Origin: an uncultured Clostridium sp.
Lineage (GTDB): Bacteria; Bacillota_A; Clostridia; Lachnospirales; Lachnospiraceae
Assembly: GCA_947174825.1 (NCBI GenBank)
Contig: CAMWKN010000106.1
Location: forward strand, 1-6,176
Direction of reading: 5' to 3'
Length of the DNA stretch: 6,176 bases
The notes beneath the pieces were generated by a model. The model saw only the letters and a program-made list of their open reading frames with translations, had not been told where the DNA came from and searched no databases. Positions within the stretch are counted from its first letter, which is position 1. Each line of letters starts with the position of its first letter. Shown here in pieces: positions 1 to 4,754 of this stretch. The position numbers and the translations under genes are program-made.

Positions 1-10
1 ATCTTTAGGT

Positions 11-36
11 AAAAAAAGAGTTTATTCATTCTCTTT
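11..36 (-). terminator. Candidate intrinsic terminator overlapping the stop of the 55-aa gene
   Basis: Read on the minus strand, AAAGAG (36-31) pairs with CTCTTT (20-15) across a 10-nt loop and is followed directly by further T residues (14-11). The stem overlaps the last codons and the TAA. It is only 6 bp and AT-rich, so termination efficiency is uncertain. Confidence 0.45.
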
Positions 37-189
37 ACAGATATCCTGATGTGCCAGTAGTGCTTCGATCATATACCCAAGTACGGTCAAATCAGCCGAT
101 AGTATTTCCAGTTCTTTTTCATCAAGACATTCTGCAAGTTTGCAGGCGATGGTTGATAGGAAGTAGAGGTTTTGACAGTTGTTTTTCAT
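22..189 (-). CDS. Small DUF6774-like hypothetical protein, 55 aa
   Basis: This is a 55-residue soluble protein with no signal peptide or membrane segment. The open frame runs further upstream to 270, but the start at 189 is preferred because it has an AAAGGTG ribosome binding site 5 nt upstream, whereas the longer version has none. The protein has an N-terminal stretch with two cysteine-containing short helices (NNCQNLYFLSTIACKLAECL), then an acidic DEKELEIL segment and a helix built around LTVLGYMIEALLAHQDIC. The order 'short Cys-containing helix, DEKELEIL, L-x-x-LGxxxxxLxAxxxxC' matches my recollection of the very short DUF6774 proteins of Lachnospiraceae, whose function is unknown. It is transcribed away from the surface-protein genes and looks monocistronic, with a promoter about 20 nt upstream and a hairpin plus T-run at its end. 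The gene call is fairly sure. The family assignment is from memory and moderate. Confidence 0.7.
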   Translation of the reverse strand: MKNNCQNLYFLSTIACKLAECLDEKELEILSADLTVLGYMIEALLAHQDICKENE

Positions 190-216
190 AAGCGCACCTT
201 TAGAAAAAGTTGAATT

Positions 217-245
217 AATATATGCGAAAAATTGAAAAGTGTGAG
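217..245 (-). promoter_or_regulatory. Candidate sigma-A promoter for the 55-aa gene
   Basis: On the minus strand a -35-like CTCACA (245-240, 4 of 6 consensus positions) is separated by 17 bp from a -10 TATATT (222-217, 5 of 6). The start of transcription would lie near 210, giving a leader of about 20 nt that contains the AAAGGTG ribosome binding site (201-195). Confidence 0.4.
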
Positions 246-305
246 CATATATGCAAAAAAGGAAGTTCAAAAAATAAAGAAATTTTTATCTTTTTTCGGT
301 AATTT

Positions 306-343
306 CTTAAGGAATCTTAAGAATAACTTAATGGGATCTTAAA
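306..343 (+). promoter_or_regulatory. Four CTTAA direct repeats, candidate response-regulator binding array
   Basis: CTTAAG (306-311), CTTAAG (316-321), CTTAAT (327-332) and CTTAAA (338-343) lie in the same orientation at steps of 10, 11 and 11 bp, i.e. one helical turn each. This is the geometry of OmpR/PhoB-family winged-helix response regulators. The half-site resembles the PmrA/BasR box of enterobacteria (YTTAAK-N5-YTTAAK). Placed against the TATACT box at 354-359, the repeats cover about -60 to -23. They therefore replace a missing -35 element, as expected for an activated promoter. The regulator itself is not in the window. Confidence 0.55.
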
Positions 344-353
344 GAATCTATTG

Positions 354-359
354 TATACT
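354..359 (+). promoter_or_regulatory. -10 box of the surface-protein operon promoter
   Basis: TATACT matches 5 of 6 positions of the sigma-A -10 consensus. The hexamer 17 bp upstream (ATGGGA, 331-336) is a poor -35, and the position is occupied by CTTAA repeats, which suggests activator dependence. Transcription would start near 366 and the leader would be about 195 nt. Confidence 0.5.
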
Positions 360-560
360 TTTCTTAGAATGAAGATCGTTAAAATTAAGATTCAATCTAT
401 TACCATAGTCATATAACGGGGATGGGGAGGCATTTTCCGGGGCTGGTTCAAAAAACTGTGATGTGTTTCAGAAAATTAAGGTGCTTAGATTTCCAAAGGT
501 TAAAATGCAATAGTATTTTCAGTTTCAGCAGGAACGGGAGAAAGGAAACAGGTGGTAATT

Positions 561-1754
561 ATGTGTAAAAAAACAGTAAGAATTTTTTTGGTAGCTCTAA
601 TGTGTATAGTGGTGGGGATATTGGTGCTACCAAAACCGATGGTATGTGATGCAAAGTCGAAGTTGAAATTTACCCACACAAAAGGGAAGAATAAATCGGA
701 TGTAAAGGCATTAAAGAAAATTATCCGAAAAAATCTTCGGAAGGATTGTGATTCTGTCAATTTATACACGAACTTTAACAGTTCAAAATATCAATGGAAT
801 GCCAAGGGACGTCTGGTAAGAATGGAAGCGGATGGAGATTTGAAGGGAAATGTGTCATTTTCTAAAATGAAAAAACTAAAGTATTTATCCGTTGGGTATG
901 GTCATAATAGAAGAGGTCGCATTAAAAGCCTGGATATAAAAGGCTGTACAACTTTAAAATATCTGGATTGCTATGGTAATAAATTATCAAAGCTAGATCT
1001 TTCTCATAATAAAGCTTTACAGAAAGTGAATTGTGCAAGTAATCAAATAAAGAAGTTAAAGGTATCTAGAAATAATTCCTTGAAAACATTAACCTGTTGG
1101 GAAAATCATCTTACAAAGCTGGATGTTTCTAAATGCAGTCATTTGAAAGAATTAGGATGTTCCACAAATGCTTTAAAAAAATTAGATCTTTCTAATTGTG
1201 CAGAACTTGAGCTATTGGTTTGTTCTGAAAATTTTTTGCAATTATTAAAGCTTCCAAATGAAGCAGCATTAAAGAAATTAGATTGTTCCGAAAATAAATT
1301 GAGCAGTTTAAATCTATATTCTTGCAAACAATTAGAATCTTTTTATTGTTCCTTTAATGAATTGAGCAATTTAGACCTTTCTTATAACACATCATTGATA
1401 ACATTAGCGTGTGAGGGAAATAGATTGAGCAGTTTAGATCTTACTTTTAACACATCATTGAGATTATTAGGCTGCAATAGTAATAAAATGAGTAAGATAA
1501 ACGTTTCTGCCTGTAAGTTGTTAGAAGATCTAAGCTGTGCCTTTAATGAATTAGAGAATATAGACTTAACAGGCAATGGAGAATTAAAAACATTACACTG
1601 TGAATATAATAAACTAAAAGACCTAGATGTTTCTGTCTGTACAGAATTAGAAACTTTACAGTGTGAAAATAATCAAATTGTTAATTTGAATCTCACTAAT
1701 AATAAAAAACTAAGTGATTTTAAATGTGATGATACAGTTGCGATTGCTCGATAA
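561..1754 (+). CDS. Secreted cysteine-ladder leucine-rich repeat protein, 397 aa
   Basis: The protein is predicted to be exported and to form a short LRR solenoid for protein or ligand binding outside the cell. Residues 1-31 are a signal peptide: basic K3, K4 and R7, a hydrophobic core at 8-23, and possible cleavage after A31. Residues 45-105 form a non-repeat N-terminal cap. A 26-residue variant repeat (106-131) is followed by 12 full 21-residue repeats (132-383) and a partial 13th. The pattern is LxxLxCxxNxL then xxLDLxx(N/C)xx, which fits the published IRREKO-type LRR class. Cysteines recur exactly every 21 residues from C137 to C389. There is no LPxTG motif, transmembrane anchor or cell-wall binding domain, and the protein stops right after the last repeat. 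The ATG at 561 is chosen for its AGGTGG site (550-555) 5 nt upstream. A GTG at 552, behind AAAGGA (541-546), would add three residues. The lipoprotein gene follows 87 nt downstream, with no clear terminator between. Confidence 0.9.
   Translation: MCKKTVRIFLVALMCIVVGILVLPKPMVCDAKSKLKFTHTKGKNKSDVKALKKIIRKNLRKDCDSVNLYTNFNSSKYQWNAKGRLVRMEADGDLKGNVSFSKMKKLKYLSVGYGHNRRGRIKSLDIKGCTTLKYLDCYGNKLSKLDLSHNKALQKVNCASNQIKKLKVSRNNSLKTLTCWENHLTKLDVSKCSHLKELGCSTNALKKLDLSNCAELELLVCSENFLQLLKLPNEAALKKLDCSENKLSSLNLYSCKQLESFYCSFNELSNLDLSYNTSLITLACEGNRLSSLDLTFNTSLRLLGCNSNKMSKINVSACKLLEDLSCAFNELENIDLTGNGELKTLHCEYNKLKDLDVSVCTELETLQCENNQIVNLNLTNNKKLSDFKCDDTVAIAR
954..1733 (+). repeat. 63-bp coding repeats of the LRR domain
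   Basis: Twelve full units and one partial 63-bp unit encode the 21-residue LRRs. Most units differ at the DNA level, but three neighbours are close copies: GAGCAGTTTA at 1301, GAGCAATTTA at 1364 and GAGCAGTTTA at 1427, each exactly 63 bp apart. The 14-mer TAACACATCATTGA occurs at 1385 and again at 1448. This indicates recent duplication or gene conversion within an older array. Confidence 0.8.
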
Positions 1755-1778
1755 TAGCGGGATTAATAGTAAAGAGAC

Positions 1779-1794
1779 TATCGCTTGGGCGATA
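1779..1794 (+). other. Small intergenic hairpin between the two surface-protein genes
   Basis: TATCGC (1779-1784) and GCGATA (1789-1794) form a perfect 6-bp stem with a TTGG loop. The sequence after it is A-rich (AATAAGAAG), with no T-run, so this is not an intrinsic terminator. It could be a processing or stability element in a bicistronic mRNA, or chance. Confidence 0.35.
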
Positions 1795-1825
1795 ATAAGA
1801 AGAAAAAATTAGAATTATTTGCTGG

Positions 1826-1833
1826 AAAGGAGG
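1826..1833 (+). promoter_or_regulatory. Strong ribosome binding site fixing the lipoprotein start
   Basis: AAAGGAGG lies 8 nt upstream of the ATG at 1842. It decides against the longer open frame that begins with TTG at 1785, which lies inside the intergenic hairpin and would put 19 charged residues in front of the lipoprotein signal. Confidence 0.85.
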
Positions 1834-1841
1834 CTTGCAGC

Positions 1842-3644
1842 ATGAGTACAATTATGATAAGTCTGAAACAGAGAATGATGTTCGTAAAAATTCTAACATT
1901 TATCATGATGGTCATTATTATGGGTTTAACTGCCTGTTCCAGACAAGCTAGTAATACCACAGATTCGGAAAGCAGTAGTAGTAAGGTAGAAACTGCAGAA
2001 AACGAGCAGGATCCTGCCAAAGAAACGCTGGAAGTGCAGCCAACGAATTCTCCCACCCCCTATGTTTCGAGAATTGCTGTTGCTACAGAAGAAGTGCAGG
2101 TCGTTTGGGGGAAGTGCGGCAAAGATGCCGAATGGAGTTATGATACAGGAAGTAAAATACTGTATATTGAAGGCAAAGGCATTGTGGATCAGAAAATAAA
2201 AAAAACTAAGGGATATGTGTCAGATGAGGGAAAAAAGCTAGAGTATTCGATAAAAGAAATCCGAATTGGAGAGGGGATTACAGCATTAGATTGTGGTTCA
2301 TTGTTCCAGAACATTATTAAGGAGGAAGATGCAGAGGAGATCAAAATTATTTTGCCAGATTCTCTGAAAAAAATAGGTGTTGGTACTTTTAGCCAGAATG
2401 ATGCAGAATATATTCGCCATATTCATCTGCCGCGTAAGCTGCGCTATATAGAAGGTGGTGCTTTCTGGGGAATTGGAGATGGAGCGTACCCACAGGCGTA
2501 TTCCTATAAAGAAGATGTAGAAAATATATCTAATAGATACAAAAAGAAACTGGAAATTACGGTTGACAACAAAAACCCATATTATATTGTTAAGAATGGT
2601 GTGCTTTTTACAAAGGATGCTAAGAAGCTTGTGTATTATCCCCCAGAAAAGACAGATAAAGTTTATCGCATTCCCAAGTCTGTTACCAGAATTGAGCCGC
2701 TTGCTTTTGCTGGAAATTCTTTTTTGAAAGAAGTTGTATTGCCGAAGGGGCTTAAAGTAATTGGTGCAGGAGCCTTTTTCAATGATCATCGTCTTGCCAA
2801 AATTAATTTGGAACAGGCGAAAAAGTTAAAAAGAATTTATGATTTTAATGGATGGAGCGATAAAATAAGTGGTTGGACGGGTGTGCCGGAAGGCCAAGCA
2901 GAAGAAGTGTTATATGGCGATGATGAACATTATGATGATCCAGCAGAAGATGAAAAGTATAAGAAAGATTCTTATTCTCTGGGGACCTTTGCGGGAACAA
3001 ATCTCAAATCAATTCAATTTCCTGACGATTTACAATATGTTTCCTACAATACTTTTAAAAATTGTTACCACCTAAAAAAGATTTCTATTGGTGAATCTTA
3101 TGCTGGAGAAATTAATCCGGATCGTATTGGTGATAAAAAGGGATTTTTTCTGCCTGATGGGTCAGCAAAGGAGATTCGGGTGTCAGAGAGGAATAGACAT
3201 TATAAAGTCAGGAATCACATTCTTTACAGCAAGGATGGAAAGACAGTGTATAAGGTTTTGAAATCATATTGTGATTCAACGTTGGTGTTGGATAAAAATG
3301 TCCGGAAAATTGCAAGTAAGGCATTTTCTGGGGCTGGAAAACCGAGGAAAGTGGTGGCTTTAGGTAATTTAAAACAAATATCCCGAGAAGCATTTGCGGT
3401 CAGTAGTATCAAAAGCTTTGAAGCGTATGGCGATGTGGATACAATTGGTATTGATGCATTTTTCATGTGCTATAGTTTACAAAAATTTATTTGTCATGGA
3501 ACAGTAAAACACGTTGGCGCACAGGCATTTTATTATGCAGCGAATCTGGGAGAGCTTTCTTTGGGGAAAAATATTGAGTCTATTGGAACGTGTGCTTTTG
3601 AGGGATGTAGTGGTTTTAAAAAGCCTCGTGTTAAGAAAAAATGA
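1842..3644 (+). CDS. BspA-like leucine-rich repeat lipoprotein, 600 aa
   Basis: This is a surface-exposed, membrane-anchored protein, probably for adhesion or ligand binding. Residues 1-31 are a lipoprotein signal with a hydrophobic run and the lipobox LTAC, so C32 would be lipidated. Residues 33-75 are a Ser/Thr/Glu/Pro-rich linker. Residues 88-115 (WGKCGKDAEWSYD, then ILYIEGKGIV) match the 'G-x-CG-W-L-I-x-G-x-G' module common at the front of Firmicutes BspA-like proteins. About eleven LRR_5-type repeats follow, with the pattern 'IxLPxxLxxIGxxAFxxC', at about 138-210, 275-313, 388-407 and 479-589. They are broken by hairpin segments of the NGVLFTKD type (246-270 and 451-475) and an acidic insert near 356-375. 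The C-terminus is short and basic (RVKKK). It follows the LRR gene by 87 nt and probably shares its promoter. Family assignment is confident; the ligand is unknown. Confidence 0.9.
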   Translation: MSTIMISLKQRMMFVKILTFIMMVIIMGLTACSRQASNTTDSESSSSKVETAENEQDPAKETLEVQPTNSPTPYVSRIAVATEEVQVVWGKCGKDAEWSYDTGSKILYIEGKGIVDQKIKKTKGYVSDEGKKLEYSIKEIRIGEGITALDCGSLFQNIIKEEDAEEIKIILPDSLKKIGVGTFSQNDAEYIRHIHLPRKLRYIEGGAFWGIGDGAYPQAYSYKEDVENISNRYKKKLEITVDNKNPYYIVKNGVLFTKDAKKLVYYPPEKTDKVYRIPKSVTRIEPLAFAGNSFLKEVVLPKGLKVIGAGAFFNDHRLAKINLEQAKKLKRIYDFNGWSDKISGWTGVPEGQAEEVLYGDDEHYDDPAEDEKYKKDSYSLGTFAGTNLKSIQFPDDLQYVSYNTFKNCYHLKKISIGESYAGEINPDRIGDKKGFFLPDGSAKEIRVSERNRHYKVRNHILYSKDGKTVYKVLKSYCDSTLVLDKNVRKIASKAFSGAGKPRKVVALGNLKQISREAFAVSSIKSFEAYGDVDTIGIDAFFMCYSLQKFICHGTVKHVGAQAFYYAANLGELSLGKNIESIGTCAFEGCSGFKKPRVKKK

Positions 3645-3713
3645 AGCCGTAAAACGGAATGGCATAATGAAAAAATGACTTCGCATATTGAGCTAAAAAT
3701 AGGCAAAAAATGT

Positions 3714-3742
3714 TTGACGATGTAATCCTTTGATGATACCAT
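3714..3742 (+). promoter_or_regulatory. Candidate promoter of the small-gene pair
   Basis: TTGACG (3714-3719, 5 of 6) is separated by exactly 17 bp from TACCAT (3737-3742, 4 of 6), and TGA directly before the latter makes it an extended -10. Transcription would start near 3749, about 90 nt before the 86-aa gene. No convincing terminator follows the lipoprotein gene: CCGT/ACGG at 3647-3656 is a 4-bp stem without a T-run. Read-through from upstream is therefore also possible. Confidence 0.45.
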
Positions 3743-3839
3743 GAGTACCAGTAATAAAACAGAGATTTGATTAATCTAAAGAGGCGTATGACCTTGGTTG
3801 CTAAGTACTGAGGAAGTATGTGACAGGAGGAAATGATAA

Positions 3840-4100
3840 ATGATAGAAAAACTAATGCTCAGCGCAGATGGGGATATCATGTTATATGAAGTAGATAAGA
3901 AAATATTGGATCAATTTGATGATTTGCTGGAACAGTTTTTTGATTGGAAAGAGACAAATTGTTATACAGAACAATTATTTGTGAAATTTTTACAAAATAG
4001 ATGTGGAAGTGAATCTATAAAACTCGTGAAAAATTTAGGTTGTTTTCCTGCCGATAAAATACCTGAAGAATATGCAAATATAAAATGGTTTAATTTTTAG
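3840..4100 (+). CDS. Small acidic hypothetical protein, 86 aa, possible immunity-type protein
   Basis: I do not firmly recognise this gene. The ATG is supported by an AGGAGG site (3825-3830) 9 nt upstream. The product is soluble and acidic, with no signal peptide. It has a short N-terminal strand region (KLMLSADGDIMLYEV), a helical middle (about 18-52: DQFDDLLEQFFDW, then EQLFVKFLQNRC), a helix at 57-65 and an aromatic tail ending KWFNF. The combination of a 'SADxDxM-x-Y-x-V' start and an 'xWFNF' end recalls short unnamed proteins found near Lachnospiraceae toxin cassettes, but this is a memory impression and not a family assignment. It is followed 82 nt later by another small orphan gene, and an Imm7-like gene lies 1.9 kb downstream. 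A cytoplasmic immunity role is therefore a reasonable guess. Confidence 0.75.
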   Translation: MIEKLMLSADGDIMLYEVDKKILDQFDDLLEQFFDWKETNCYTEQLFVKFLQNRCGSESIKLVKNLGCFPADKIPEEYANIKWFNF

Positions 4101-4110
4101 AGATGCATAA

Positions 4111-4176
4111 TTTAGGTTTTTAGTTTCTGACGCCATTACAGCAATGGGAAAAGCATTGGAAAATATAAAGGAATAG
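4111..4176 (+). pseudogene. Possible 3' remnant of a lost gene
   Basis: An open frame without a usable start codon or ribosome binding site ends at TAG 4174-4176, just 6 nt before the ATG of the 150-aa gene. Its last 15 codons read DAITAMGKALENIKE, an amphipathic helix-like sequence, and they carry the ribosome binding site of the next gene (AAAGGAA, 4167-4173). This is how the tail of an upstream gene looks in a tight two-gene unit. The rest of that gene would have been replaced at a junction somewhere between 4101 and 4128. The frame is short enough (22 codons) that chance cannot be excluded. Confidence 0.25.
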
Positions 4177-4182
4177 AAAATA

Positions 4183-4635
4183 ATGGAAAACAAAAAACAT
4201 TACGTTCGGATTTGTTTTGAGGGAGAAGAATTATATATTGAGCTGGATGCACAAGAATATGCAATAAGGCAATTGAATATAGATGAACATTCTGGTAAGC
4301 ATTTATCGTGTCGGGAGGATTGTTTAGCAGAGGGAGTTATTTGTGAAACGGATATAGAAGGGGAATTTCAATATATATCAAGAGAATTATTTGAAGAAAA
4401 GTGGTCATTGGCTATGTTACCTTATCAATCAGCCTGGATACAAACGAAAAAGAATTATTTAATAGGGAGTAAAGTGATCGGAAAAAGTGTGTGTAACTAT
4501 CCACAGGGAACCGTAATTTGCGGGAGAGATTTTTGGGCTATCCATAATGGCAATCAAAACATACCAATCGATCAGAATGTAAGGGCAAAGGTGGCAGCAT
4601 ATGATGAAGAAAATATGTGGTTAGTTTTAGAATGA
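4183..4635 (+). CDS. Hypothetical protein, 150 aa, with S1/OB-like C-terminal half
   Basis: Function not recognised. It is a soluble, acidic protein without a signal peptide or membrane segment. The N-terminal half (1-75) begins with two beta-strand-like stretches (HYVRICFEG, ELYIELDA) and has a Cys pair in CREDC (43-47) plus C54. Residues 95-150 read GSKVIGKSVCNYPQG, then VICGRD, and end VRAKVAAYDEENMWLVLE. This is a G-x-V-x-G-x-V, P-x-G-x-x-V and terminal V-x-x-x-D pattern like a shortened S1/OB-fold barrel. That comparison is by eye only. The start at 4183 has AAAGGAA 9 nt upstream. The gene lies downstream of the 86-aa gene on the same strand and is followed by an independent promoter. 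Size, acidity and neighbours would suit an orphan immunity protein, but the sequence does not prove it. Confidence 0.8.
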   Translation: MENKKHYVRICFEGEELYIELDAQEYAIRQLNIDEHSGKHLSCREDCLAEGVICETDIEGEFQYISRELFEEKWSLAMLPYQSAWIQTKKNYLIGSKVIGKSVCNYPQGTVICGRDFWAIHNGNQNIPIDQNVRAKVAAYDEENMWLVLE

Positions 4636-4660
4636 TATTTTATGATGGGAAAAGGAAGTG

Positions 4661-4676
4661 ATTGACGAGCGTCAAT
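4661..4676 (+). promoter_or_regulatory. Inverted repeat over the -35 box, candidate repressor operator
   Basis: ATTGACG-AG-CGTCAAT is a perfect pair of 7-bp arms around 2 bp. It contains the whole -35 hexamer of the reductase promoter. A bound dimeric repressor would block RNA polymerase. The size is typical of TetR- or MarR-family operators, but I cannot name the regulator, and none is encoded in the window. Confidence 0.5.
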
Positions 4677-4689
4677 TTTAACGTATAAT
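4662..4689 (+). promoter_or_regulatory. Sigma-A promoter of the aldo/keto reductase gene
   Basis: TTGACG (4662-4667) and a perfect TATAAT (4684-4689) are 16 bp apart, the strongest promoter in the window. Transcription would start near 4696, leaving a leader of about 59 nt with an AGGAG ribosome binding site at 4742-4746. Confidence 0.75.
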
Positions 4690-4754
4690 TATAGTAGATA
4701 AGATATCCGTTGCAAAGAATCAAATAGAATCATGAAAGTTCAGGAGAAGATGAT

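Larger units (their letters stand above)
190..560. other. Long divergent intergenic region with regulatory repeats and a long leader
   Basis: This gene-free stretch of 371 bases separates two divergent genes. From left to right it holds the minus-strand ribosome binding site and promoter (195-245), an A/T-rich run (about 251-300), four CTTAA direct repeats (306-342), a TATACT -10 box (354-359) and then roughly 195 nt of leader before the LRR gene. The leader contains a G-rich patch (about 418-445), but I recognise no riboswitch class, tRNA-like fold or T-box in it. A 15-codon and a 35-codon open frame inside it lack ribosome binding sites and were not called. Confidence 0.6.

Noticed and set aside
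369..416. 15-codon frame just after the predicted transcription start
   Set aside because: It would be essentially leaderless with no ribosome binding site; chance is the simplest explanation.
461..568. 35-codon plus-strand open frame in the leader, overlapping the LRR start
   Set aside because: It has no ribosome binding site, an atypical composition (many Arg, Phe and Cys) and runs into the LRR gene in another frame.
954..1733. 63-bp periodic repeats as a CRISPR array or other non-coding repeat
   Set aside because: The periodicity is fully explained by the in-frame 21-residue leucine-rich repeats, and there are no identical repeats with unique spacers.
1785..1841. Upstream extension of the lipoprotein gene from a TTG codon
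   Set aside because: It starts inside the intergenic hairpin, has no ribosome binding site and would put charged residues before the lipoprotein signal. The ATG at 1842 has AAAGGAGG at good spacing.
2298..2789. 163-codon minus-strand open frame antisense to the lipoprotein gene
   Set aside because: It is a shadow frame of a well-supported repeat protein, with low-complexity Ile/Phe/Asn-rich composition.
3763..3777. AGATT/AATCT inverted repeat before the 86-aa gene
   Set aside because: The stem is only 5 bp and AT-rich, with no T-run. It is neither a credible terminator nor a convincing operator.
3805..3843. Short frame VLRKYVTGGNDK whose TGA overlaps the ATG of the 86-aa gene, as a second gene remnant
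   Set aside because: It has only 12 codons after a TAA, and much of it is dictated by the AGGAGG ribosome binding site itself. It is weaker than the 4111-4176 case.
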